Of a stretch of DNA of 64,000 nucleotides, positions 14,738 through 23,066 are shown in pieces. The notes below the pieces were generated by a model that saw nothing but the letters and a program-made list of their open reading frames with translations, was not told the DNA's origin and made no database searches. Both the position numbers and the translations under genes were made by a program. The stretch is from Maniola hyperantus (lineage: Eukaryota; Arthropoda; Insecta; Lepidoptera; Nymphalidae): NCBI RefSeq assembly GCF_902806685.2, contig NC_048542.1, forward strand, positions 6,928,533-6,992,532. The letters run 5' to 3'. Each line of letters opens with the position of its first letter. The first letter of the stretch is position 1.

Positions 14738-16247
14738 GTGTCTGTCAAGAAAACCTATAGGGTACCTACTTCCCGTTGACCTAGAATCATGAAATTTGTC
14801 AGGTAGGTAGATCTTATAAGACCTACCCTACCTAGGCTTTTACTTGTGCTAAGAATAAATCCGAAAACCGTGGATTTGTGGTTACGTGACACAAAAAATG
14901 TGTTATACCTACCTACAAATAATTTAGTATTTTTAATTTTCAAAGTAAGATAACTATAACAAGTGGTATGTATATCATAGGGAAGGGCTTTATCTGTATA
15001 TTCTAAAACAGATTTATTTATTTTTATGCATAATAGTTTTTGATTAATCGTTCAAAATGTCGAAAAAATACCCGAGTACGGAACCTTCGGTGCGCAAGTC
15101 TGACTCGCCGGTATTTTGTTGTATCCATATTTATTATCATAGTCACACTTTAAATAAGTGAGAATTTTCTGAAATACATACCTACTGAAAACAAAACATG
15201 AAGACTCGAAGGAAGAGCGGTGCGCTCGGGTGCACCACGGGCGAGGCGCGCCACTTCCGTACTCCGTACCACCACTATGCCAAAATAAATAAGAGTTTTT
15301 TCAAGAAAGACGCTGCACCTCGTTTCCACTCCATTCTGCTGGTGTGCGCTGGCAGGTCCCGGTTCGACTCCCGGGATGGGTTTGGAATTTCATAATTTTT
15401 AAATCTCTGGTCTGGTCTGGTGGGAGGCCTCAGCCGTGGCTAGCTACCACCCTACCGGCAAAGTCGTGACGCCAAGTGATTTAGCGTTCCGGTACGATGC
15501 CGTGTAGAAACCAAAGGGTTTAGTAAAATTTAAAAGAAAAACTGCTATACCCTTCCAGGTTAGCCCGCTTCCATCTTAGACTGCATATCACTTACCACCA
15601 GGTGAGATTGTAGCCAAGGGCTACCTTGTATCAGAATTTAAAAGAATACAAAAATAATCTGCAAGAACGTTATTTCAATCATCCAAAACAACTATAGATA
15701 CGTCAGTTCGTCGCGGTTTTCACAATAATACACACTAGTTCACTGCATACTTATATTCTGTGCGACATCTGCTCCTTTAACACATTTTTACGTATTCTGT
15801 ATTCTGTATATTTCAGGTAAATATCGCCGGGAATTCCGTCGGGCCTTCTGCTGTTCAACGGGTCTGAAACACGAAACATCAACCACCTTGACCCGTCTCA
15901 CCACATCCAAGAGAAAGTTCGACCAATCCTTCGAAAAAGGCCAAACGTGTTCACACAATACTTCATTAAGATCCCATAATTGTGATCAAATGCCACTGTC
16001 AAGAGGTCACAATTGCGAGAGAATGTCATTTATAGGCCACAGATGTGAACGAATGTCGTTAAACGGCCAAAAGTGTGGTCATACGTCATTCAACGGCCAA
16101 AACTGTGATCGCATGTCTTTTAAAGGTTTTGGCCGTGCTGAATCACAGAGTTTGAAATATGATGTCACTGGAAATAACGGGCAGAGATATTATGAAAATT
16201 TTTCTCCATACAATCAAATGGAGTATAGAAAAGGTTACATGTCATAA
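1245..16247 (+). CDS. ATR: Allatotropin/orexin-type neuropeptide GPCR, 7 exons, 538 aa
   Basis: Class A receptor expected in the plasma membrane, coupling a neuropeptide signal to G proteins. Coding exons: 1245-1814, 2783-2930, 5003-5144, 5755-5867, 7373-7472, 14341-14453, 15817-16247. All junctions are GT-AG and the phases join without a break (1617 bases, 539 codons). Visible: likely signal peptide (1-20), N-glycosylation sites near 65, 77 and 90, TM1 with GN (127-128), LAVAD in TM2 (152-156), ETW in loop 1 (174-176), Cys183, DRW in place of DRY (207-209), CYFP in TM6, NPLIY (387-391), and a Cys-Cys palmitoylation-type site (407-408). The TETW/DRW combination and the loop-2 PELVVL segment are what I know from invertebrate allatotropin receptors and vertebrate orexin receptors. 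The C-tail repeats are unusual. Lepidoptera may have more than one such receptor, so the exact paralogue is uncertain; other peptide receptors are less likely. Confidence 0.88.
2783..2930 (+). CDS. Receptor exon 2: TM3, DRW motif, TM4
   Basis: Acceptor ggttgcag at 2782, donor gtgagt at 2931. Residues 191-239 plus one base. Contains the DRWYAICFPLKF stretch (207-218) that places the protein in the orexin/allatotropin receptor group. Confidence 0.9.
2985..3345 (+). repeat. Dispersed repeat family N (ggttccgta...ggccggtt)
   Basis: Begins gagggttctgtatctc, then ctgtctgtctgtcaagtctg, acttcccgttgatctagaat and ends ctgactcgcacttgagcagt. No coding frame; family has an interior TCTG block. Confidence 0.5.
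3358..3457 (-). mobile_element. Helitron-like H1, 3' half
   Basis: Minus-strand copy starting with CTAG at 3358-3361, hairpin sequence GCCCGCGACTTCGTCC next to it; 5' half missing. In receptor intron 2. Confidence 0.6.
3648..3730 (+). mobile_element. Helitron-like H1, internally deleted 83-base copy
   Basis: Keeps the 5' TCCATACTAAAATTATAAAT end and the 3' hairpin GTGGACGAAGTCGC with a CCAG end; the middle 130 bases are missing. Receptor intron 2. Confidence 0.5.
5003..5144 (+). CDS. Receptor exon 3: extracellular loop 2 and start of TM5
   Basis: Acceptor tttttcag at 5002, donor gtaagt at 5145. Encodes roughly residues 240-286: PELVV after TM4, a loop-2 Cys expected to pair with Cys183, then the start of TM5. 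Confidence 0.88.
5232..5264. repeat. Perfect 13-base hairpin
   Basis: cagagataattta (5232-5244) and taaattatctctg (5252-5264), loop of 7. In receptor intron 3, 88 bases after exon 3. Confidence 0.55.
5755..5867 (+). CDS. Receptor exon 4: TM5 and intracellular loop 3
   Basis: Acceptor ggtttcag at 5754, donor gtaagt at 5868. Encodes TM5 (IPLLLMTVAYHQIVRVLW) and a polar loop-3 segment. The Tyr in AYHQIVRVLW fits the usual TM5 position. Confidence 0.9.
6081..6312 (-). mobile_element. Helitron-like family H2, full-length
   Basis: CTAG end at 6081-6084, hairpin GCTCGCGACTTCGTCC, body, (GTCA)n microsatellite near 6265-6288, TC 5' end at 6311-6312. It directly abuts the H1 copy at 6313. Receptor intron 4. 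Confidence 0.6.
6313..6536 (-). mobile_element. Helitron-like H1, full-length
   Basis: CTAG end at 6313-6316, hairpin, body with CAGACA repeats, ending GGA|T at 6536. Inserted exactly at the 5' TC of the H2 copy. Confidence 0.62.
6883..7130 (+). repeat. Repeat family N
   Basis: tttttagggttccgtacctc start, aaatttggcaggtgggt, 3' end missing. Confidence 0.5.
7373..7472 (+). CDS. Receptor exon 5: loop 3 end and TM6
   Basis: Acceptor ttttttcag at 7372, donor gtaagt at 7473. Encodes RSRRKAAKMLVAVVVMFAVC followed by YFPVH, the TM6 of this family (CYxP instead of CWxP, as in orexin-type receptors). Confidence 0.9.
7765..7820 (+). mobile_element. LINE 3' tail remnant
   Basis: tattttgaataaataaatga followed by ctgatctgattt, as in similar tails at 26870-26915 and 32395-32450. 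Confidence 0.35.
8810..8928 (-). mobile_element. SINE family S1, truncated
   Basis: catcatcatcatgatcaagc tail side and ccaagtgcggg body; tRNA head missing. Receptor intron 5. Confidence 0.5.
9209..9524 (-). mobile_element. tRNA-derived SINE S1, full-length
   Basis: Read on the minus strand: tRNA-like head with A box (AGCCTAGTGGTTAGGAC) and B box (GGTTCGATCC) at 9465-9524, body with GTGTGTGAAGTCTGCC, and a GATGATGATGATGA tail at 9209-9225. Receptor intron 5. Confidence 0.65.
9841..10042 (+). mobile_element. Helitron-like H1, near full-length
   Basis: GTCTGTCT block near 9860-9878, cacgggattt, hairpin GCGCGGGCGAAGTCAC and CTAG end at 10039-10042. Receptor intron 5. A shorter related piece lies at about 9640-9716. 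Confidence 0.55.
10304..10514 (+). mobile_element. Helitron-like H1, diverged copy
   Basis: Starts TCCATACTAATATTATAAAT, contains the ctgtctg block and cccggg-like tail; 3' end has changed to CTAC. Confidence 0.5.
10912..11193. mobile_element. Foldback/MITE with ~75-base arms
   Basis: Left arm begins accagagtgaactagagtga and contains atattaggctatggtg; right arm contains ccatagcctaatatttgaca and ends tctagttcactctggt. Centre holds a small hairpin gcgtcaaatgt/acatttgacgc at 11030-11053. Receptor intron 5. Confidence 0.6.
11820..12256 (+). repeat. Repeat family N, full-length
   Basis: tttttagggttccgtacctc through gtctgtctgtctgtcaagaa to gactcgcacttggctggttt. Fragments at 10855-10912 and 13255-13335. 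Followed at 12250-12400 by another repeat starting tttacccgactgcggtgaag. Confidence 0.55.
12570..12785 (+). mobile_element. Helitron-like H1, full-length reference copy
   Basis: 216 bases from TC (12570) to CTAG (12782-12785), flanked by A and T. Contains CTGTCTG repeats, TCACGGCCCAACCG, TCCCGGAAAA and the hairpin CGCGGACGCAGTCGCG 12 bases before the end. No coding capacity. Confidence 0.68.
14030..14096 (+). mobile_element. Partial MITE shared with 18813-18966
   Basis: aatgaggtcatttcgatgtt and gacatggttccagcgcaata and gcaatttgcggga match the right arm of the complete copy. Confidence 0.45.
14341..14453 (+). CDS. Receptor exon 6: TM7 with NPLIY
   Basis: Acceptor atttcag at 14340, donor gtaagt at 14454. 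Residues 358-395 plus one base: extracellular loop 3, TM7 with NPLIY at 387-391 and the start of helix 8. Reading straight through the donor stays open to a stop at 14573-14575, so intron retention would give a shorter alternative tail. Confidence 0.9.
14638..15115 (+). repeat. Repeat family N, full-length, with long (GTCT)n
   Basis: Contains an uninterrupted GTCT tract of about ten units at 14697-14738. In receptor intron 6. Confidence 0.55.
15335..15655 (+). mobile_element. tRNA-derived SINE family S2
   Basis: ggtcccggttcgactcccgg B-box region, then tggtctggtctggtgggagg, taccaccctaccggcaaagt and tagcccgcttccatcttaga, segments I know as a common lepidopteran SINE. A partial copy lies at about 29440-29570. 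This copy is in receptor intron 6. Confidence 0.6.
15817..16247 (+). CDS. Receptor exon 7: helix 8, palmitoylation site, repeat-bearing C-tail
   Basis: Acceptor tatttcag at 15816; stop taa at 16245-16247. Starts with GKYRREFRRAFCC (396-408), typical of helix 8, then a tail of 130 residues containing five tandem 10-11 residue units (448-498). An AATAAA at 16246-16251 overlaps the stop; whether it is the used poly(A) signal cannot be told. Another AATAAA-like site lies near 17826-17832. Confidence 0.9.
15972..16124 (+). repeat. Coding minisatellite of five units in the receptor tail
   Basis: One 33-base unit (15972-16004) followed by four exact 30-base steps at 16005, 16035, 16065 and 16095. 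Each unit encodes a Gly/Ser, His/Gln, one residue, Cys, acidic/Gly, Arg/His/Gln, Met/Thr, Ser/Pro, Phe/Leu pattern. Units differ at many third and some first/second positions, so the duplications are not recent, yet Cys, and Ser in the last four units, are kept. Confidence 0.9.
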
Positions 16248-17334
16248 TAAACATAGTATATAATCAACCATCATCATCATTATCATCAGCAACCGATAGA
16301 CCTCTAGGTCATAGGTCTCTGGTAGAAACTAAAAACAGTAACTTTTTCTGAAATAATAATTATCTACGGTTGAAAATAGTAGGTATAATGAAACCACATA
16401 ATATTGATCAAACGCACAACAAACTTAAGTAAAGTTGAGTTTGAATTGTTATCGATTAAACCTTACAAGTGCGTTTGATATGTCACTGTGGTCAAGAGGT
16501 AGGTATAGCTGTTTATCAGTGGCGTGCACAGGGTTTGAAGCCAGGGTAGGCATTAGTTAGGTAGGAACCTGTTTACTTGCAGGTCATAATGAAAATTATG
16601 CATTGAGATATTACAACTGGGGTAAGCAGTGCATTTATGCCTCTATGACCTGCACGCCACTGCTGTTTATAATACAGTTTAAAAAAAATCTAATTTGTCT
16701 CCCAAAAGTGACCCCCATATTCAAAATTAATTTATTTACGTTACATTTTCATGTTTGGGTCACAGAAATTCATAATATTATGTACAAAATTTCAACTTTA
16801 TGGGTACCAGTAGATTTGCAATTGGCTGTGGCAGAATGACAGACAGACACGGGTGATCCTATATGGGTTCCGTTTTTTCATTCGGACGTACGCGATCCAA
16901 AAAGATTGCGTCTATGCTCCACTCTGTAGGTGTGCGTTGTGCCTATGTTAGTCATGGATCCAATATACAAACATTATAAATAAATTATGTCATTATTTCT
17001 TAATTTGTGCATTGTGCCTTTGAGGTACATACATTTTTACATACTTACTTAATTTATTGTTATAATAAGTCAAGTTTTTAAAACAGGCAAATCTCTATTA
17101 TTTAGGAAATAAATTTAGAAGTAAGAAAAGTTAGACGTTTAATTAATTATTCTTAAGATAAATAAAATTCTTTGATCTCTCTTTGCTTAAACATAGAAAA
17201 GTTTTATTTTAAGACACCGGGAAGTACCTAGGTTGTAGGTACAACCATCTATCGAAACTAGATATCTATTAATTAAATAAGTTCTAGTCAGCAGTTTCGA
17301 CATTCTTAAGTTTGTACGATAGGTATATAACGCG

Positions 17335-17606
17335 TAAAAAATGAGTTATTACGCGCCATTTTAACTTTATGTCATTGATGTACCAACCTATCCTTTATGT
17401 GTCAAATGTCATGTCGAAACTTGGACGATTTAACCTAAACCTAGGTTAAATCGTCCAAGTGTCGAAAGTTCGATTTTAGTCCTTATTTTAAAGGTGAACC
17501 CACGAATCTATATTAGTATAGGTTCGTGGGTGAACCGTACTTTTGACATGATGACCAGTTAAGTTGGCGAGACACATAAAGTTAAAAAGGCGCGTGAGCA
17601 TTTTGT
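17335..17606. mobile_element. Nested foldback element
   Basis: Outer arms gcgccattttaactttatgt and acataaagttaaaaaggcgc. Inside are a perfect 18-base hairpin (17419-17436 with 17443-17460) and a second hairpin around acccacgaatctata/tataggttcgtgggt (17498-17532). Confidence 0.55.
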
Positions 17607-17977
17607 ACGGACTATACTTACGAGTAGTATTGTAGGTAAAATTCTCAACAAGTAGGTAACTCCGGTGAAAATTAATGACTAGTCTGTTGTTGTGGATACA
17701 TATATCTACCTATTGATGTAAGAAAATAGAAGTACATTTTATTTATTTATTTATAAAATAAACTAAGTTTCTATTTATTTATATGTTTTAGAAGTACATA
17801 ATTGTATATATTGCTGTTTTTTGTAAAAATAAAATTTACACTGAAAATAGTTTGATTGTTTTCATTCACTGTCACCTATGCCTTCAGTTCACTGACACTT
17901 GCAGTAACGAAAAGCTAAAAAGCAACATTTTAAAAGGGATCGTATATTATACTTATCAACTTAATAAGTAATATAAG

Positions 17978-18091
17978 AAGTGTGTGGTCTACCGTCTATC
18001 TGTCTGTCTGCTAGCTTTTCACGATCCATCAGTTTAACCGATTTTGACGAAATTTTGTACAGAGATAGCTTGTATTCCGGAAAAGGACATA
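17978..18091 (+). mobile_element. Helitron-like H1, 5' fragment
   Basis: CTGTCTGTCTGCTAGCTTTT block and following body up to the ggaaaaggacat segment; 3' end missing. Confidence 0.5.
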
Positions 18092-18145
18092 ACTCGTATA
18101 AAGCGTGGCAACCCTGTAAGTATATGTTTTGTCAACGTACCAGCT

Positions 18146-18292
18146 ATAGTTAATACTAATAAGTTCATGAACTAATAATTAGTAATTTCAATTTTCAAAG
18201 TAAGATTACTATATCAAGTGAAATATAATATGAAAGGGCTTTACGGAACCCTCAATGCGCAAATCTGACTCGCACTTGGCCGGTTTTTTTAT
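18146..18292 (+). repeat. Repeat family N, 3' part
   Basis: catgaactaataattagtaa to ctgactcgcacttggccggt. Confidence 0.45.
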
Positions 18293-18812
18293 GGGGCGGC
18301 CTCTATTGCTGAATAGTGAATTGGCTCTTATTTACCTATTGAACATAATGATTTCACAAAAAGGCTTATCAAGGTTTGGAGGTCCCCTAGCACAAACTCC
18401 CAGGCTGAAAAATGTTCGATTTTATACCTACCCACGTCGTCGTTTTTTGCTACTTGCTTGGCCCTAGAACGTAGTGTTTTAAATTATACTCTTTGGCTTG
18501 GTCGCCGTCCATCCAGACCCAAAGTGTAATTCAATATCCGAAGTGTTTTTTTCAAAACTAACGACATCTATCGAGAGTGACGAATACTGGGGTTTCCCTT
18601 TAAAGTCACGACTAACTGAGATAAACCCTCATAGCCCATGATGAGATAGATGAGGGTGAGCAAGTATTTTTCTATAGGGTATCAAAAGGATCTCAGAGAG
18701 GGCGTTAGGTTTTTTCCGATCGGATTGGCGCATACTGAAACTTGAACGAGTATACTGTGGCTAGCCGTTTAGTTAGGAGTCAGGAGATCCTTTCGCTAAG
18801 TGCGTATAAGTC

Positions 18813-18966
18813 CCGCAAATTGCTAATGCGCGTGGCCGCAATTTTAGTGACGTAGCTCTAGACTAAAGTTTCGAGCTGATGGTATATTTTATTACGTCTG
18901 ACGTCAAACTGACGTCATTTAGATGTTAATGAGACATGGTTCCAGCGCCATAGCAATTTGCGGGAT
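18813..18966. mobile_element. MITE with TCCCGCAAATTGCTA ends
   Basis: Inverted ends tcccgcaaattgctaatgcg and cgccatagcaatttgcggga, 154 bases, no coding frame. Confidence 0.55.
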
Positions 18967-19364
18967 TAAAACAACTGCACGGATTATGCATTAGCTAATA
19001 GGTAAGAAAGACTTTTCTACGAATTAGACATTGCATTTAATAATCTTGATAAATGAATAAATTATGCACTGAAGTGTACCAAATAGGGGTGGATCAAACT
19101 GAAATATATAGGTGCCGATAGAAATTATATTTTATAAAAATATATTTCCAAGAAGACAGATGCAATGAAATTTGAAACCATGCCCAGTTGTGTTCATCTT
19201 TTTCTGGACTACTTTTCTATGTTCTAAAATTTAACAAACAGACAGACAGATAGATAGATTCCCTTTCACATTTATAATATTAGTATGGATAATCGATATG
19301 GATAACTAATTTTCTGGCATGCGATGGAACCATGGAACCTTGTCACCTATTAAACATAGAAAGT

Positions 19365-19550
19365 ACAGTATGCGGCAGAAAGTAATGTACATCGGCCTTT
19401 AGAATGACATTTTGGCTTTGTAGAGCGTTGTCTCTGTCACACATGTGTCTGTTATGGCGGTCTCAACGACAGGGATAACGCTCTACAAATCTGCTATCTC
19501 CTTCTAAAGGTTGATGTACATTACTTTCGGCTGCGTGCTGTACTATGTCA
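19365..19550. mobile_element. Inverted-repeat element (MITE)
   Basis: Left arm gcagaaagtaatgtacatcg...cctttagaa; right arm ttctaaagg...tgatgtacattactttcggc; near-identical over about 35 bases. Confidence 0.55.
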
Positions 19551-19845
19551 GATATCTTTAGACAAGTGCCAAGAACAACTAAGTATACAAAGTTTGAATC
19601 CAATCGGATGAACGATACGAGAACGCGGTCAGACAGACAAACTTTAATTTTTGTAACATTTAACAAGATTATCTCAAAATGTGTTCATTTTAATTTTCTA
19701 ACCAGCCACATATTATGAAAGAACATACAACGATACAGTACATAGGGTACCTATACGACGACAAGATTGCAAACTTTGCATAATAACGAATGAAATAAAG
19801 GTCGAGGTACACTTAGACGTAAACAAGTTCCTACTTAAATTAACG

Positions 19846-20000
19846 TATAGTCCGCGACAGGTCGAGATGGCAATCGGGGTATAAGGTGGAAGGACTCCCG
19901 CACTCTCTCACGTCACCTGCGCTTGCCCGCACCGGGTTAGCGCGGGGGCTGTGCGGGGCATTCCCTCCCCGATTGCCATGTCGACCTTTCGCGTCCTATA
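19846..20000. mobile_element. GC-rich palindromic MITE, copy 1
   Basis: Inverted ends TATAGTCCGCGACAGGTCGA and its complement near TCGACCTTTCGCGTCCTATA, with CAATCGGGG/CCCCGATTG just inside and a GC-rich centre (GCGGGG runs). Flanked by TA-rich DNA. Confidence 0.65.
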
Positions 20001-20015
20001 AAACTTAAATGTTTA

Positions 20016-20289
20016 CTAGCTTATGCTCGCGACTTCGTCCACGTGGCCTACACGAATTTCAACTACCCCCTTATAGAGGCTGAATTTTCAAAAATCATTT
20101 TTAGCGGTGTCCACGTCATAATAGGTATCTGCATGCCAAATTTCAGCCTGATGCGTCCAGTAGTTTAAGCTGTGTGTTGATAGCTTAAGCTACTGCAAAC
20201 TGCGAACTGACTAACTGACTGACTAGTCAGTCAGTCAGTTAGTCAGTTCATTAGTCAGTCAATTAGTAAGTCAGTCACCTTTTATTTGA
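20016..20289 (-). mobile_element. Helitron-like H2
   Basis: CTAG end at 20016-20019 with hairpin, then the H2 body and an expanded, partly degenerate (AGTC)n tract at about 20205-20277. Confidence 0.55.
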
Positions 20290-20334
20290 TTAACAGATGA
20301 ATGATGCTGCTGATCGATGTAGCTCTTACACCAA

Positions 20335-20630
20335 AGACTTGACGTGAACACGCACTAAGAGCAATCACACACTCATCCGATATGAGTCCGTGAAAATACG
20401 GATTTAAAAATTCTGATCGAAATCTAAGCTGTTCAGTGGTCATCTTTGACATATCTACGTCATAGGTCCGAGGCACATACGAGATAATATTTTCACGGAT
20501 GACGGAGAGAACTCGGATGGAGTGCGTAAGCTACCATACAAGTTCTATGACCACTTTGGTACGTATTTTCACGGCCACTCAGATCGGATGAGTGCGTGAT
20601 CGCTCTTAGTGTGCCAATGTCTTAAAGTAC
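20335..20630. mobile_element. Inverted-repeat element, copy 1
   Basis: Left arm cactaagagcaatcacacac tcatccga, right arm tcggatgagtgcgtgatcgctcttagtg; inner tccgtgaaaatacg / cgtattttcacgg. Confidence 0.55.
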
Positions 20631-20892
20631 TGGTAGAGCAATATTTTTACAAGCCGAAGCACCAAACATCTGAATACATAGCAGTCCCCGGCGAGCTACC
20701 GTGTACCAATAACTTGAATATCTACTCGTGTGACTTGATTGCCGTCCAGTCGTGCGGAAAGTCTATATGGACTGAAGGCTGCATGTATTTACATAGAATC
20801 GTGAAGGTAACTTGTTTAACTTTGTACGGCTTGTTGTTGTGCAGCTGAGTGTCACTAAGTAAAGATAGTTCCTAGCTGCGACTATATCTATT

Positions 20893-21059
20893 GTAGGTTC
20901 GCGATATGTCGAGATGGGAAACGAGGACGGAACGCGCCGCACACCCGCACAACCCCCGCGCTAACCCAGTGCGGGGGAACGCGCGTGACGTGTGGGTGTG
21001 CGGGGCATCCACCGCCTCATACTCCGATTGTCATCTTGGACTGTCGCGGACTACCTATA
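20893..21059. mobile_element. GC-rich palindromic MITE, copy 2
   Basis: Same architecture, more diverged ends (ttcgcgatatgtcgagatgg / atcttggactgtcgcgga). Confidence 0.55.
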
Positions 21060-22830
21060 CCTACATACTTCGATTAACAATAGGACTTAATTTTAGGTAC
21101 CTAGTTTTTTTAGGCTGAAGTGTAACTGTTCCATTTAGCTAATAGGTAATGAGCATATAAACTTTTTAATTAGCATTTTAGTCATTAGGACTAAAACACA
21201 CAATTATTGCAGTTTTTGTTGTCCTAACGCTGCTTGTTGAAGTTCAGATAAAAATGACAACTAAAACCATAGGAAATACTAAAGGAAACCTAAAAGGAAC
21301 TTAGAGATGTGCGCAATTTTTCTCAAAAACATTTTACTAAATAATTTTTAACTTGAACGTCACTTAGTCGTTATGAAAGTAAAATGTGACGTTCTCTGCA
21401 CTCTCCGTCTAAAATCTTTTGAAAGTTAATAATACAAGTTTTAACTTTTATGTTACACTCAAACATCGTAAGAACTGGATAGGTAAGTAAAAATGTTAAT
21501 CTGTATTTTACGATGCAACGCTTCCGGAAGTTAATGCTGGAATTGTACTTACATCCAAAAAGTTACGATAGGTAGGTATTTTATCGTTGCAAAACTTCCC
21601 ATTAAGTCTAGCAGAATTTCACAAAATTCCGCCAATAAGTGTGTAACATTGTTGAAGTATTATGGAAACGCCATGTATCTACGCGTCAAAACATCCGCGA
21701 GCGTTTTTCCGCATTCCGCTATGTTCAACTGAAGCGAAAATAAATCCAATTACGCGATAAAATTATGACGCCATCGCTCAAAAATCTGATTTGTCTCTTC
21801 TTGTATTTTTCTTTTCCCTTCCGCTCGTCCTTGAGTGTAAACGATTCACACATTTTTCAATCCAACTTTTTATTACGCCATAAAAAAGCGGATGCCATCC
21901 GCACGCAATTTCACTAAATAGAACACTATTGAGAATTGCGTTGTCTGGCTTCGCATAGTACAGGGAATCCTAGTTTGAGGGCCAGGAACGCAGCTAGTTT
22001 ATTATTAATTGTTTATTTTTAATATTTTGTGCTTAGAGTACATGCATATTATTATATCAAACTAATGTACTTGAAAGTTTTTCATGAATAAATACTTTAA
22101 ACTTTAAGTATATTGCGACTTTAAGCTACATAAATACAAATTGCTGTATTGTGTCCTACCGTAACCTGGCGAGACGATCGACCTATCGTAGCGTGCGTAG
22201 AGCATCGTCGCCGTAACAGAGCTCTACAACCTTTATTTCTTCTTTCTATCCAGTGGCAACACAACAGACTATAATGTGCTCTTTATCTAAAATGTAAACG
22301 TGTGACTTGGATCACCTTCTTTCGCATGACGGCACACAACTTTACATCCATATATTTGGGACTTTACTCGTTATGTTGGTAACTACTTTTAATTTTATGA
22401 TATTTCTTCTTGCATGTGCTCAAATTCTGTAATAATGTTATCTTAAATAGTGAGCTTTAGTATAAACCAGAAACTGCCGCGATTCAGTTCAGAGTAAGTC
22501 AAGTGTTTACAAACTACTGCTGATATTGCTATCGCTTGCCAATACTAATCAAACTTAGTGGCGAACCGATACTGCGTAAAATACAGGTGGACTGAACTAG
22601 TTTAACTTTACCTTAGGTAGCTAGTGCTTGCTAAATTACATTTTGCAGCATTTGGCATCTCTTCCATGTAGATCATAGGCACTGTTCAAAATTGTAATAG
22701 TAAAACGTGTATTGTGACAAACTAAAAAAAAATATTTTCGAACTAAATAGATATAATTTTAAAAATAATAATTATTCAATCTGGTTTGACCTTCTCGTAA
22801 ATAGTAATAAAAAACTACTTAAACTTAAAA

Positions 22831-23066
22831 ATGATTATCAACAATAGATTATTTACTATTTACGCTTTAAATACGGTTTTAATAAACAAAATAAGTGTTA
22901 CAACAATTGATACAGACGTATCCAAAGCATTGGAAGAACACACTATGGTAACTGACATTAATATCTTTCCATACATGGTGGCGATATTACGAAAATTTAC
23001 ATACATTAGTGCTGGCGCTTTGATCGGTGAAAGTTGGGTGCTTACAGAGGCTGATTCTTTATTTAC
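22831..23066 (+). CDS. Protease homologue exon 1: leader and pseudo-His57 region
   Basis: ATG at 22831 in an AAAA context; donor gtaagt at 23067, phase 2. Ends just after the TEAD motif that stands where TAAHC is expected. Confidence 0.85.

Larger units (their letters stand above)
16252..22830. other. Intergenic between receptor and protease homologue
   Basis: No supported gene. Holds two palindromic MITE copies, three foldback elements, Helitron-like and family N copies. 21120-22800 is AT-rich with no recognised repeat; a protease-homologue promoter would be here. Confidence 0.6.

Noticed and set aside
15972..16124. Regular 30-base repeats resembling a CRISPR array
   Set aside because: Units are directly joined without spacers and lie in frame inside a receptor exon.
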